Of a DNA stretch of 64,000 nt, positions 1 to 9,653 are shown piece by piece (position 1 is the stretch's first letter; each line of letters begins with the position of its first letter). The position numbers and the translations under genes were made by a program. The DNA comes from Coemansia sp. RSA 487 (lineage: Eukaryota > Kickxellomycota > Kickxellomycetes > Kickxellales > Kickxellaceae): contig JANBRJ010000088.1 of assembly GCA_027577595.1 (NCBI GenBank), forward strand, positions 1 through 64,000, written 5' to 3'. Under the pieces are notes generated by a model. That model saw only the letters and a list, made by a program, of their open reading frames with translations, was not told where the DNA came from and did no database searches.

Positions 1-77
1 ATGGGTACAAAAGCCAGATTGTTCATGAAAAATAAAGATAAGGAACTTTAGTTCCGTCAAGGCTTTTATTTGTAACA
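1..77 (+). repeat. LTR-like repeat family B, 3' part
   Basis: The window opens inside a short repeat whose last ~73 bases nearly match 2381-2453 and whose final ~40 bases resemble 4262-4300. All three end in TAACA. The copy at 2307-2453 has TG...CA ends and a 5-bp target duplication, so the family is read as an LTR. The 5' end of this copy is outside the window. Confidence 0.6.
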
Positions 78-319
78 GTTATTTTGCCTTTAATTGTATT
101 AAAATTCTTAGTTTTAGCTAGTTCACAGCTTAATGTTAGTCAGTAAAGGAAATAATAATTTCCCATATGACAGGTGCTCATGCAACAACTAGTAAATTCG
201 CTCACTATTTTTAAAAAAACCTCAAGTGTAAGTAATATATGTATCTACATAAATAATGCAAGATAACAGCATAAATATCAACTAATTCATGGAAAGTGCT
301 ACAAATAAAAGACTTGACG

Positions 320-569
320 TGTCACGCTAGTGTGAGTGTCGTATGCGAGGCAAACCCATGACAATGGGTTTGCACAGCCACTAAGCGCTAACAATTAAAT
401 AGTCCACTACATGTAACGGCCCCCTGTTATATATAAGAGCAGCGTTTCCCGTGGGTCATTGCCTTCGGGGGAAGGCAAGGATTTTTCTTCTTATATCGAG
501 TTTGAGGAACAAGATATCAAATAATTACTCTGTGTTATTTTATCCCGGGTCCATGGCAAATCCGTCACA
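320..569 (+). repeat. solo LTR, family A, copy 1
   Basis: 250-bp element with ends TGTCACG...CGTCACA, nearly colinear with 5307-5556 (about 93% identical by eye). It has a TATA-like box (TATATATAAG) near its middle and two hairpins (GCAAACCCAT with ATGGGTTTGC, and GCCTTC with GAAGGC). TG...CA termini and the duplications flanking sister copies identify it as an LTR without internal region. The bases on its two sides (TGACG, ACACT) do not match, so this copy may come from recombination or its flanks have diverged. The superfamily cannot be told from an LTR alone. Confidence 0.8.
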
Positions 570-776
570 ACACTAGTTTAGTTGTAATGGGTTTTAAGCT
601 CTTAGAAAATACATTTGTTAGGATTAAAGGGTGTCCTACTTCAGTTACAAATTATTATACCCACTCTACACGATAATCATTCATATTCCAGTTGAATATA
701 AAATGAGCAATAGACACCCCAATATTATTTTGGCATATAAGCCTATCAACTTCCAATTATCAAACCATTACAAACA

Positions 777-1225
777 ATGTCAGAAATTACAAAGAAGCGG
801 AGGCTAAATGTCACGCTAGTGTGTTGTCATATGCAGGGCTGATTCCCATACAGATGGGTTGGGGCAACCACTGGTTGTGGACATTGTAATAGTGCACTAT
901 ATGTAACGGCTCTCCCTGTTACATATAAAAGGGCAACATTCCTTGGACATTGCCTTTGAGAAAATGGGAAGGATTTATTTTTATTTCATTGGTTTTTATG
1001 GAAAGGAAATAAAAGATAAAACATCATCTGAATACTCCTTGTTATTCATCCCAGGTCCATGCTCGATTCGTCACACTAAAGGCTGAATTAAGAACAGCAG
1101 AAAAAGAAAAGTCTCGACTTTCTCATACATTGCGTGTTGATAAAAGTAACAAACGCCTTCTTACAGAACTAAACAATATTAAGGTTAGAATCAGACAACT
1201 AACAAGTGATTTGAAAAAGCTGTAA
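777..1225 (+). pseudogene. small lysine-rich ORF split by a solo LTR
   Basis: An ATG at 777 opens a frame that runs to 808, where the family A LTR (809-1075) and its duplicated CTAAA intervene; the frame resumes at 1081 and stops at 1225. Leaving out the LTR and one target-duplication copy, the two parts are in the same frame and give a 58-residue protein, rich in Lys, Arg and Leu, that looks like one amphipathic helix or coiled coil. A TATA-like box (AATATAAAAT, about 695) lies some 80 nt upstream of the ATG. No family is recognised. It may be a small host gene inactivated by the insertion; coding potential of so short a frame remains uncertain. Confidence 0.4.
809..1075 (+). repeat. solo LTR, family A, copy 2, with TSD
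   Basis: 267-bp copy with TGTCACGC...CGTCACA ends, bounded by a perfect 5-bp target duplication CTAAA (804-808 and 1076-1080). It is clearly more diverged from copies 1 and 4 than they are from each other, so it is older or from a different subfamily. It carries the same central TATA region (TTACATATAAAAGG). Confidence 0.88.
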
Positions 1226-1849
1226 ATTAGTATACCATATCACTATTGTTACTATCTATAACACACATTTTGTTGGTTGGTCGGCCACCATCTACTGCTT
1301 GATGCTGCAGATTTTATTTTCATTAAGGTGGTATTTACAGACATGTTGCCTTGTTTGTAGGTATAACATTTGTTTCCAGAGCGGGGTTTGGTTCCAAGAA
1401 TTAGTTTCCAAATTGCTTTTCACATGTTTATATCCAAATATTATGATCATTTTTAAATAAATTAAAAATCTAAGTATATAATACAATCCAATTATTAAAT
1501 CTGCAAATAAATCAATATCAATACGTTACAATGGAACAGGAGTAGTCATGCTATGATTACCTTTTCCCAAGTGTGATGTGGCGCTACTTGCCTGAAACAT
1601 TAGGTTTTGATTAGTAGTGCTTTGGTCGTATTCAAAATAGGACATAAATAAGGCGAGATTGACACCATACATGGATGCTTCTTGCCCTGTTTATTCTCTA
1701 GGGAGGATAAACTGTTTAAATTGTAATACACACATTGTAAAATTAACAAATATCCACAAGGTCGATAAAACTTGCTTTATGACCATTGGAGTTACATATT
1801 TAGTATAGGTGGAAAATTGACATATATATATTTAAAGTGCTACCTTTTT
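1226..1849. other. AT-rich intergenic stretch
   Basis: No convincing gene. Small reading frames here are AT-rich and low in complexity. I see no RNA gene or recognisable repeat. Confidence 0.5.
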
Positions 1850-1955
1850 TGTCACGCTAGTATGTTGTCGTATGCAAAGTTGGCCCATTGTCATAGATCT
1901 GCACAACCACTAAATGTTAACACTGCCATAGTGCACTATACATAACAGCCCTCTG
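1850..1955 (+). repeat. LTR family A fragment
   Basis: The first ~106 bases of a family A LTR (TGTCACGCTAG onward) are present; similarity ends abruptly at 1955 where a different TG-starting sequence begins. No target duplication can be assigned. Confidence 0.65.
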
Positions 1956-2169
1956 TGTCATGCCAGTTTTGCATACCTATCACAGGAATATGATATCATA
2001 TTTTTGATAAGTAATTCCTGAACGTTGTTATGATCCTTTATGGCATACGGCTATAAAATATCCTAACCCTCATATCATCTCCTCATGTCATCCTCAGTCT
2101 CTGTTTAGCATATATATATATATATATATTATACTCCTACATAACAGTCCTAGCGTCTATAGTGTAACA
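1956..2169 (+). repeat. candidate LTR of a third family, nested in the family A fragment
   Basis: Starts TGTCATGCC exactly where family A similarity stops and ends GTGTAACA. It holds a TATA box (TATAAAATA, 2052-2060) followed by a pyrimidine-rich tract and an (AT)n run at 2110-2130. The layout is LTR-like, but no target duplication is visible and there is only one copy here, so the call is tentative. Confidence 0.3.
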
Positions 2170-2306
2170 CCAAAGAAGCTAACATGGTAGCAAGTATGAT
2201 ATCATTATATTTTTTCTAAAGCATCAGTTGGTGATTACAAAATCAACCGGTGAGCCTGATATCACACAGTTTATTAGTAGGGGCACCTAAATGTATGTAC
2301 ATTCAT

Positions 2307-2453
2307 TGTGATAATGATCGGCATGCGAGTTGCATGGTGAGTCACAATCACAGGTTTAATTACTGTAGTGTTTTGTATCGGTACAAAAGCCAGATTGTTC
2401 ATGGAAAATAAAGTTAAGGAACTTTAGTTCCGTCAAGGCTTTTATTTGTAACA
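2307..2453 (+). repeat. solo LTR, family B, with TSD
   Basis: 147-bp element starting TGTGATAATGATCGGC and ending TTTGTAACA, flanked by a perfect 5-bp target duplication TTCAT (2302-2306 and 2454-2458). Short LTR with TGT...ACA ends; shares its 3' half with 1-77 and both ends with 4086-4300. Confidence 0.82.
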
Positions 2454-2880
2454 TTCATACTATAGGTCCAAACAATAGGGGCGGACAGTATTAGATACAT
2501 AAACATACATATGTTTGTATATATTTCTGGTGTTAACATGCTTTGTTGTTACATTGTCTGCAAAATGGCAACATACTTTTCTTTCCTAGTTTTCCTTCGT
2601 TTTTATTTGAAATATTTATTTATTAAATTATATTTTATTCATTTCTCTCCCTTGAGTTCGTAGTGTCACATATGGCTACCAAGCCTAGCTTTGTTACACT
2701 GCAATATGACTAATAATAATAGTAGTTTACAAAAACAGAATACCAATAGATATAAATTTAACCGTCCATATTTTAATTATAAAATTCTAAAATGAAAACA
2801 TGTAAATTTGTTCAAATCCAGAACAGATATGTATATTAATAGCATAGCTAAGATTATAATGCAATTAGGGAATGATACTA
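2454..2880. other. AT-rich intergenic stretch
   Basis: No gene, RNA or repeat recognised. Confidence 0.4.
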
Positions 2881-2895
2881 CAATCAGGTATAAAA
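2881..2895 (+). promoter_or_regulatory. TATA promoter of small gene at 3011
   Basis: CAATCAGGTATAAAA. The TATA starts at 2889, 122 nt before the ATG at 3011. The same CAATCAGGTATA string occurs at 4628, also 122 nt before an ATG. Confidence 0.5.
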
Positions 2896-3010
2896 CAGGC
2901 AGCTGTCACTTTTTCCAAAATTGTGCTATTAGCTTTATTACAAACTCTATTGAGCACGATTATACATACAAGCCCAGCCTCAAAATTTGTGCCTAGAAAA
3001 TCATAGCGAT

Positions 3011-3238
3011 ATGTCAAATGGAAAATTCACAAAGACTAAACTTGCTACTATACATGAAGGAGTTAGGCAAGACGATGTAAGTAAGCCGTACAAAAATAAG
3101 GCGGACAGAGAAACACAACCTAGAAGGAAACCTGTGCAACGTGAAGCAAGTAAATCAACTATAGACCTAAGTCTAACAGCAGAGGACGTGTCATTGACAA
3201 GATACAAGCCATATGGAAGTACTTGGAACAACAGATAG
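3011..3238 (+). CDS. small basic protein of unknown function, 75 aa
   Basis: ATG at 3011 is preferred to the upstream in-frame ATG at 2987, because it lies 122 nt from the TATA box, as in two other small genes of the window (4758 and 20574 minus). The product begins MSNGKFTKTKL, is rich in Lys, Arg, Ser and Thr, and looks disordered; it has no signal peptide, membrane segment or known domain. The composition is protein-like rather than AT-translated noise. It lies between solo LTRs. No family is recognised; it may be a lineage-specific gene or the relic of a longer one. Confidence 0.4.
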   Translation: MSNGKFTKTKLATIHEGVRQDDVSKPYKNKADRETQPRRKPVQREASKSTIDLSLTAEDVSLTRYKPYGSTWNNR

Positions 3239-3640
3239 CTACTAGTTTTTGTATTGTATCAACGTATGCAAAAAACAATGATACAACAGATTGTTATTTA
3301 AATGGCCAATGAAGATTAGCCATGTGCTCTAGTACTGAAAGTGATACCAAACATATTGTGAATCAAGTAAATGGGACAGTAGGCCAGTATGGATTATGAG
3401 TGGATATAACAATCATAGCTGTTGAACCAACTTTGAGTGTTATTAATGCCTGAGCAACCGAAGCTGTTTTTTAAATTAAGCTTTTGATAAAAACTTTTAC
3501 TTTAGCTTGCTATTTCTGGGCTAATGTATAAATACAGCTTTATTGGAAGTGGATACATAAAAATGGAATATAAATTAGAAAGGCATACATAATGAACTAT
3601 AATTAACACTATGATTTATTTTCACCGCAAGGATGGGGAT
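3239..3640. other. intergenic stretch
   Basis: AT-rich; nothing supported beyond the TATA box that follows (CTGTATAAAAGGG, from 3646). Confidence 0.4.
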
Positions 3641-3797
3641 TTCAACTGTATAAAAGGGAAATGGCCACCAATAAATGGTTTTACTTTTTATTATTTTACA
3701 CCTTTCTTTCTATATTAATACAAGGAAAAGAAACAGATAATACCATCAAGCTATAAAAATCTACCAACATCAGAATTCAAACATAGGAAAGCAATAG

Positions 3798-4021
3798 ATG
3801 ATGGCAAGTAAAAGTTGATAAATAATGGCCTTAAATACTCAAGTAAAGGTGCAAAAATAAAAAACGCTATCCTATCTGCTATGGGAAAGAGGTCATCACC
3901 AGGTCAAAGCACACAAACAAGTGGCACAAAGCCAAATAATAGAAAATTGAAGACGCCAGCAACAAAGGATCCACAAGCTGCCAGGAAAAGTAATTGGCGT
4001 ACGAGCGACTTGTTTCAGTAG
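3798..4021 (+). pseudogene. broken small basic ORF
   Basis: A TATA box starts at 3649 and the first ATGs are at 3798 and 3801, but that frame stops after a few codons (TGA at 3816). A second frame, open from about 3812 to 4021, encodes a Lys/Ser/Thr-rich tail ending WRTSDLFQ and has no ATG until the internal one at about 3881. The two frames are offset, so this is either a frameshifted small gene or one with a short intron I cannot place. In composition it resembles the small basic proteins at 3011 and 20347. Confidence 0.3.
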
Positions 4022-4085
4022 ATAAAGTAGCAAAAAAGTGCTAAATAATGGGTATACATCTACCTGTTTTTATAACAATTATTAG

Positions 4086-4300
4086 TGTGATAACGATTCG
4101 GCTTAGCAACCTGTAAGCTGAGTTGCAACATGATTGATTCAGCATGAGTCAATCATATTTCTGGGAAGCATGCAATTTACGCTTAACAATTACCATAAGC
4201 CTCCTTAGTACTATTTTGATGGCAATAAAAGACACTGTTTTTATTGAATAAATGAATAGGAGGAACTTTAGTTTCGTCAAGATTTATTTCCTTTATAACA
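4086..4300 (+). repeat. LTR-like repeat, family B, longer variant
   Basis: 215 bp starting TGTGATAACGATTCGGC and ending CTTTATAACA. Both ends align with the family B copy at 2307-2453; the middle is longer and diverged. Flanks ATTAG and TAATC do not form a target duplication. Probably an old solo LTR of a related subfamily. Confidence 0.55.
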
Positions 4301-4627
4301 TAATCAATCAACATGGAATATAGATTAAAATTAAGAATTTAGTTCTTGTGCACGAGATATTTTTAATATCGATATCAAGTGCAAAATGATATTTTAATTA
4401 TAGGTGTTTCAATTAACTATAGGGAAATTGGTATCCATGTAACAAAGACAATTTATTGAAATTAGAACTAAAAATAGCAGCCTCGTTTCCATTTAATTTT
4501 CTCGATAAATGTTCAAATGAAATCTAAAGAAAGTATTGGAATATGAAAATAAAAGCTAAAATAGGAATGAACGCCTATATTGAACAATAGCTGGCACAGA
4601 GGGCTTTAAGCTCAAAGCAGGTGCTTT
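4301..4627. other. intergenic stretch
   Basis: AT-rich; nothing supported. Confidence 0.4.
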
Positions 4628-4655
4628 CAATCAGGTATATAAGGAGCAATAGCCA
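4628..4655 (+). promoter_or_regulatory. TATA promoter of small gene at 4758
   Basis: CAATCAGGTATATAAGG followed by AGCAATAGCCATGG. The TATA starts at 4636, 122 nt before the ATG. The downstream GCAATAG(C/A)CA string recurs just after the TATA at about 697-714. Confidence 0.5.
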
Positions 4656-4757
4656 TGGGAAAAGATTGCATTGTTTATCATTTTAAATTGCCCTTATCTA
4701 AATTAATACAGCTGTTTATTAAATATTAAATTGGTTTGGTAAAATACATCACAAATA

Positions 4758-4964
4758 ATGGTGTCAGATTACTCTGGGTTATCAGCATTTATACCTACAC
4801 TTGAAACAATAATTGAAGATCCACATATATTGCAAAATAATAGTCCCAAGTATAAAAGGATAAAAAGCTTCGTTGAGATTATCTCACCAAAACAATCAGC
4901 TAATGACAAACAGCTAATAGAAAGTGTCAATATTTCAGAAAATAAGATTGAAGCAGCCAGCTAA
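4758..4964 (+). CDS. small protein of unknown function, 68 aa
   Basis: Starts MVSDYSGLSAFIPTLETI; the product is mildly acidic with a predicted helical middle (PKYKRIKSFVEIISPKQ). There is no signal peptide, membrane segment or known domain. The start is set by the first ATG after the TATA box, at the 122-nt spacing shared with 3011 and 20574. It could be a real small gene or a fragment; the coding call rests on promoter context and composition. Confidence 0.38.
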   Translation: MVSDYSGLSAFIPTLETIIEDPHILQNNSPKYKRIKSFVEIISPKQSANDKQLIESVNISENKIEAAS

Positions 4965-5306
4965 ATGTAGTACACAGGGGATCAATGTTTAATATTTCAC
5001 TTACCCTTTAAAAAACTATGCTATTGAAAAATACTAGTCACCAGAGCCAATGCAACATATACTTGATGTTTACCGATTACAAGATTGTGTATGGGCAGTT
5101 ACTGGTAGCATCATACTGAGTAGCTCTATCAGCGTTCTTATGCTTTGTTGGCTTATGAGGCATATCTTCAGCCATAGCACTTAATCCAAGAGTTTCAATT
5201 GATGGCTATTTATTAAGTTTCTGGTCTTGTACAGGTTGATAACCCATTGCACTTGTTATCGCTATTTAATAAAAGTAGTAATAAGTAGTTAAATGCAAAG
5301 CCTGAT
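4965..5306. other. intergenic stretch
   Basis: AT-rich; nothing supported. Confidence 0.4.
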
Positions 5307-5556
5307 TGTCACGCTAGTGTAAGTGTCGTATGCAAGGCAAACCCATTGTCATGGGTTTGCACAGCCACTAAACGCTAACAATGCAATAGTCCACTACATG
5401 TAACGGCCCCCTGTTACATATAAGGACAGCGTTTCCCGAGGGTCATTGCCTTCTGAGGAAGGCAAGGGTTTTTCTTCTTATATCTAGTTTGAGGAACAAG
5501 ATATCGAATAATTACTCTGTGTTATTTTATCCCGGGTCCATGGCAAATCCGTCACA
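5307..5556 (+). repeat. solo LTR, family A, copy 4, with TSD
   Basis: 250-bp copy with TGTCACG...CGTCACA ends and a perfect 5-bp target duplication CTGAT (5302-5306 and 5557-5561). TATA-like box TTACATATAAGG in the middle. No internal region or partner LTR is in the window, so it is a solo LTR. About 7% difference from copy 1 suggests insertions of moderate age. Confidence 0.9.
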
Positions 5557-5904
5557 CTGATCAAGAGGAAAGAAAAAGTTGGCGTTTAGTGCACCAAGGC
5601 TTCAGCTATACTACAAAGGGGGTGCAGTTTTAAAGAAGCTAACCACCAGTTCTGCGTTATACTTGGTGTAGTTTATAAGAAGCTTATTGCATTTTGAAGT
5701 AGAATGCACATGGAGCTTCAAATGAGAAATACAAGGAGCCTTTATGCAAATCCTACATTCTCAAAGGGTTTGCTATTTATAAAGGAGGAACAGATGTTGT
5801 AAACAACAGCTTGGAGAAATTGTCTTGGCAGCTTTGATCGGCCATGAACCAAAAGAGATGATCACCAAAACATATTTTTAATACTGTACACTACAAAAAA
5901 ATAG
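5557..5904. other. unassigned stretch
   Basis: Contains short open pieces (for example about 5597-5697) without a recognisable product. Possibly degraded coding DNA. Confidence 0.3.
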
Positions 5905-6358
5905 TATGTGGTTTTAATCACGTGCAACCGCTTTAAACCATATTCACAACGCAACCTGTTTCAAAACTCGATGGTGCTTCCTTGATGGCTTTGCTTTCTT
6001 TTTTATTTGGACTATTAGGAGTTGCTGAAATGGAAATCTATATAAAATACTATTGCTTGCGTTGCACTTGCCCCCACCAGTTTTCTAGCCAGAACCATTA
6101 CCACCAATGCCACTCACCAGGAACTAGTGTGGTCAACACCACTTGCTTGTAGAGTGGATGTGATGGATCTGATGCTTGCTTGAGCCTGTGTACTGATTAC
6201 TACTTATGTCTGGTTTCCGGAAGCAAAACTCGCTTATCTTGTTGCTTTGACGATGCTCGGATGGGACAAAGTCTACAGAGCACAAGTAAAGTATATGTTT
6301 ACAACACAGGATATGTCCAAGGATTAGTACCTGTAAAATGCAGTGGTGGGTATACTTG
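5905..6358. repeat. segmental duplication, left arm, part 1
   Basis: Aligns along its whole length with 43340-43845, e.g. ATGTGGTTTTAATCA at the left end, CACCAGGAACTAGTGTGG in the middle and CGTTTACAACACA/TGTTTACAACACA near the right. The left arm lacks about 40 bases found in the right. Frames are interrupted in both arms. The origin of the segment is not recognised. Confidence 0.8.
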
Positions 6359-6530
6359 TTTGATTGCTAAGCAACCATTCTCACATCTTTTGCTGTATCA
6401 TTGGTAGAGAATTCTGGATATTTTATTTCGTCCACACTTCAAGGTTCTTTCAATGCAAAATAGACGAGCAAAAAGACAAGCATTTGCCATTTTTCAATTT
6501 TTGCAGCCACTATTTTTGTGATGTACATGG

Positions 6531-6540
6531 TATAAAAGCG
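6531..6540 (+). promoter_or_regulatory. TATA box, probable promoter of the LRR-like gene
   Basis: GGTATAAAAGCG, followed by a pyrimidine-rich tract typical of sense-strand leaders in this window. It lies about 1.1 kb before the ATG at 7686, with no closer strong TATA. The right arm of the duplication has a TATA box in the equivalent place (44816-44824). Confidence 0.4.
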
Positions 6541-6721
6541 CAGAAACGCACGCCCCAGCTCAAACGGAATACTTCCTATTCAATTGTCATCCCCTGCTTA
6601 TTCTCCCTTCCAACACTCTTGATCGCAGTTTTTACACTCTACACACGACACACTACACATCGAGTTCCTTCTCCAAGCACATATTTTGCAGGGCGGCGTC
6701 TAGCAACCCCAAGCACAGGGG

Positions 6722-7285
6722 CTTTGGTTGCTCCTTTAATTTATTTGCCCATGGGACTAAGACTCCTTCGTCAGTGACACAGTGGGGTGAGGAAATTGAG
6801 CAGTCAGCTCCTGCTTGGCCATCTGGAAGCGGGTGCTGCTGAATTCCTTTCAGTGATGCTCATGCCCTTATACGGTCTACTGCTGCAACCTTTTCGGGCC
6901 AGGCGTCGCTGTCCTCAATCGGGGCTTTAGAGCTGGCGTGGAAGCCCTTTTGCCTATGGCCGCTGGGTGAGCATGGTGGGATGTTTATTCCAGGGGAGTT
7001 TTATTGATATTTTATTGCCGTGTTTTGTTTGGTTTTATTCTGCGTTTACAAAGCACCACTTGTGCGAATTGTCTCTTGTTGCTATTATTATTCGCTTGCA
7101 TCCATTGCTTCTATTTTAAACATGCAATTCTAACGCTTCTTTCTCGCACTCGTCGCTGCTGTTCTACACACAACCGCCATTTCTTCGACCATAACGATTC
7201 CTTGCACACAGCATCACCGCTTCTTGCCACTTCACCCAAAATATGCACGCTTTTTTTTACCAATATGGCTTCCCTCCCTACTTGG
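6722..7285. repeat. segmental duplication, left arm, part 2
   Basis: Aligns with 45014-45558; shared blocks include CGTTTACAAAGCA, CGTCGCTGCTGTTCTA and TATGCACG. Here it forms the probable leader of the gene at 7686. Small frames inside are not conserved between arms, so it is read as non-coding. Confidence 0.8.
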
Positions 7286-7685
7286 CTTTTTTTGTGGTGT
7301 GCAGTGCTCAAAAAATCAGGGGCAAGCCATGCCAAATTTAGAAATTCAATTGATGACATCTTTCGATTTTGTTTGGGTTGATGTAAAAAAAAAAAGCTCT
7401 GTGCAGGTTGTCTGTTTTTAGCGTATGCACAATACAAAATGCACACATGAGCGATGGTTATTCCATTTTTTCTTTTGCTTTTTTTCGAGCATTATTATTA
7501 TACTTTCTTGTATTTGACCTATTATTTTTTCCTTGCTGTTATTATTTATACCATCGAGCGAGGGACCACCACTTGCAATAATTTCCCTTCACTTCCTTAT
7601 CCAGCCGCCGCCACGAGAAGAAAAGGGGAAGGGTAAACCCTATTTATCCCCAGTCAAGACAAACAAAGTGAGAAAAGAATAAAAG

Positions 7686-9521
7686 ATGTCTGCCTCAACG
7701 CACGAGTACCAGCCAGACCACCACCAGCCACAGGTAGCGATGCCAATGCCCGAGCCATCGTCGGCCGACGCATACTCGCCAGCAGAAACCAGCAGCCTGC
7801 ACCAGGCGCACCTGTTCCGGCACGCATCGCTAATGCGGGACAGGAACCTGTCGTTCAACATCATCAAGGAAAGCGCCAGCGCAACAGCCCCCGATGTGCC
7901 TGACATGTACATCGAAAACTGTGTGCCTGTGTTCGAGGTTGGGTACTGGATGAACTTTGGCAACTTTGGGTCGATCCGGCAGCAGCACGAAAAGTACAAG
8001 GAGCACGTGCGGACGCTCAGCGTGTGGAACCTGCCGGTGGAATCGGCGTACGGAGCCGACGTGTCGTCGTGCCTGAACCTGGGGTGGCCCAGCGTCACGC
8101 ACGTGGAGCTCGAGTACAGCACGTGGGAGCCGGAGCCCAACAAATACAGCATTAGCTGGCACCGGATCCTGTGCGAATCCGGGGCGCTTCCAAAGCTCGT
8201 GGACTACCGCGTGTGGCAAATGCTGCCTGCTCGGCTGGAGGTGTTCTCGGTGCACAAATTCAAGACTGTGCAGGAACGGAATCAGGCAACCGACATTATT
8301 GCGCAGGTGCCGGAGCTGCTGGCGCCCACGCCTGCGGTGCAGCAGTTCTACGAGCACAGGTGCAGATACTTGGAACACGTGGTGATGTCGATGGACTCGA
8401 TGAACAAGGCCGAGACGTACACAAAGTACAAGTACTTGACACTGACGCTTGCCACGCCGGTGCTGGCGCCGCGCACGCTGACAATCGTCAACTGCAGGCT
8501 CAAGCACATCCGCGCCATCTTCAACTGCATCGACCGCAACGCGCTGGGCCTGCCCACCACGCAGCTGCATTACCAGCCGGGGGCGCTGGAGCTGGGCCAA
8601 GGGCTGCAGCACTTGCACCTGAAGATGACCAGCCTCTACGACGAGCTGACAGGGCTGCCGATCTCTGCCACGCGGTTCCCGGAGCTGACCAGCCTTATAA
8701 TCGAGCATTCGCCAGCGCTGGACAACTCGCTCCCAGACGGCGAAAAGTTCGGCCAGCTGTGGGACGCTCGGTGGGCGGCGATGAAGCGGCTGCAGCTGCC
8801 ATTCTTCAGCGACCAGCACTTGGCGCTGCTTGTCAAGTACATGCCCGGCGTGGAGATCCTGTCGGTGATTCCGGCGCCCGGGTTCGAGGCTGGCGACGAG
8901 TATCCTGACGCGCTCAGCGCATCGACTGTGGTCAAGCTGGCGACGCAGCTGCCATCGCTCCGGCACTTTGAGCTGCGCTCGATGCTGCGCTTCAAGACAA
9001 AGAAGCCCATCAACCTGGGCGACCAGGTTGCGCTGACACTCAAGCGCCCGCCAGCCGCCAGCCGCCCCGACCTCAGACTCTTTGCCGTGCCGTGCTTGCA
9101 TATGGACTTTGTGTCGGTCATCAAGCTGCTTACGTATCTGCCAGGCGTCGAGCAGCTCGAGTTCCAGCTGCCCGACCCGAACGCCATCATCCCCTCGCTC
9201 GCCCCGGCACAGCAGCAGGCGTCCTCGGCCCAGCAGCAGCAGCCGTCCGTTGCCCACAACCTCGAGGGCTACAACTGGCCCGAGGAGAAGAAGAAGTTTG
9301 CCGACCATTTTGCCGCAAAGCCGCACCCGCTGCAGTCGATGATCATCACCGGCTACCACCCCGACTTGCACTCGGCCGCTGTTACCGACTTCCTGGCGCT
9401 CTTCAAGGACCTCGACTCCCTCGCATTCACGTCTATCAGCCGCGAGGACCACGAGAACATCGACCAGCTTGCTGGCGTGCTTACTGCTCTCAACCCTGAT
9501 CTTGATGTTGCCATCGTCTAA
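7686..9521 (+). CDS. LRR-like (F-box/LRR type) protein without a visible F-box
   Basis: 611 aa, single exon. Residues 1-45 are Gln/His/Pro-rich and probably disordered. From about residue 100 the protein is a run of irregular leucine-rich segments, for example LKHIRAIFNCIDR, LTSLIIEHSPAL, MKRLQLPFFSDQHLALLV, LRHFELRSML and LLTYLPGVEQLEFQL, as in the RNI-like solenoid of fungal F-box/LRR proteins. I see no F-box consensus at the N-terminus, so it may be a divergent adaptor or a free LRR scaffold. A Gln/Ala-rich insert lies near residues 500-520. Convergent with the claspin gene, 132 bp between stops. Its leader is the left arm of a segmental duplication. Family call by repeat pattern only. Confidence 0.7.
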   Translation: MSASTHEYQPDHHQPQVAMPMPEPSSADAYSPAETSSLHQAHLFRHASLMRDRNLSFNIIKESASATAPDVPDMYIENCVPVFEVGYWMNFGNFGSIRQQHEKYKEHVRTLSVWNLPVESAYGADVSSCLNLGWPSVTHVELEYSTWEPEPNKYSISWHRILCESGALPKLVDYRVWQMLPARLEVFSVHKFKTVQERNQATDIIAQVPELLAPTPAVQQFYEHRCRYLEHVVMSMDSMNKAETYTKYKYLTLTLATPVLAPRTLTIVNCRLKHIRAIFNCIDRNALGLPTTQLHYQPGALELGQGLQHLHLKMTSLYDELTGLPISATRFPELTSLIIEHSPALDNSLPDGEKFGQLWDARWAAMKRLQLPFFSDQHLALLVKYMPGVEILSVIPAPGFEAGDEYPDALSASTVVKLATQLPSLRHFELRSMLRFKTKKPINLGDQVALTLKRPPAASRPDLRLFAVPCLHMDFVSVIKLLTYLPGVEQLEFQLPDPNAIIPSLAPAQQQASSAQQQQPSVAHNLEGYNWPEEKKKFADHFAAKPHPLQSMIITGYHPDLHSAAVTDFLALFKDLDSLAFTSISREDHENIDQLAGVLTALNPDLDVAIV

Positions 9522-9653
9522 ATCGCTTCAGGCTGTCTTTCGTTGTCTCCCCCTTCTATTTCTCTCACCTCCCCCCTTTTTCTCTCCAGGTCTTGGTTGT
9601 TTTTTCAATTTTAGTTAGCATTTCTACACACAGGCTGCAAATGAAAAGATCTC

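Noticed and set aside
570-808. DNA between family A LTR copies 1 and 2 as the inside of an element
   Set aside because: Only about 240 bp, no element genes, and copy 2 has its own target duplication, so they are separate solo LTRs.
2800-2820. B-box-like GTTCAAATCC, possible tRNA gene
   Set aside because: No A box, acceptor stem or cloverleaf can be formed around it. No tRNA, rRNA or CRISPR array was found elsewhere.
6364-7421. Frames of 60-137 codons upstream of the LRR-like gene
   Set aside because: Not preserved between the two arms of the segmental duplication, so non-coding.
7830-9452. 540-codon antisense frame opposite the LRR-like gene
   Set aside because: Arg/Gln/His-rich shadow of GC-rich codons; no domain, no promoter of its own.
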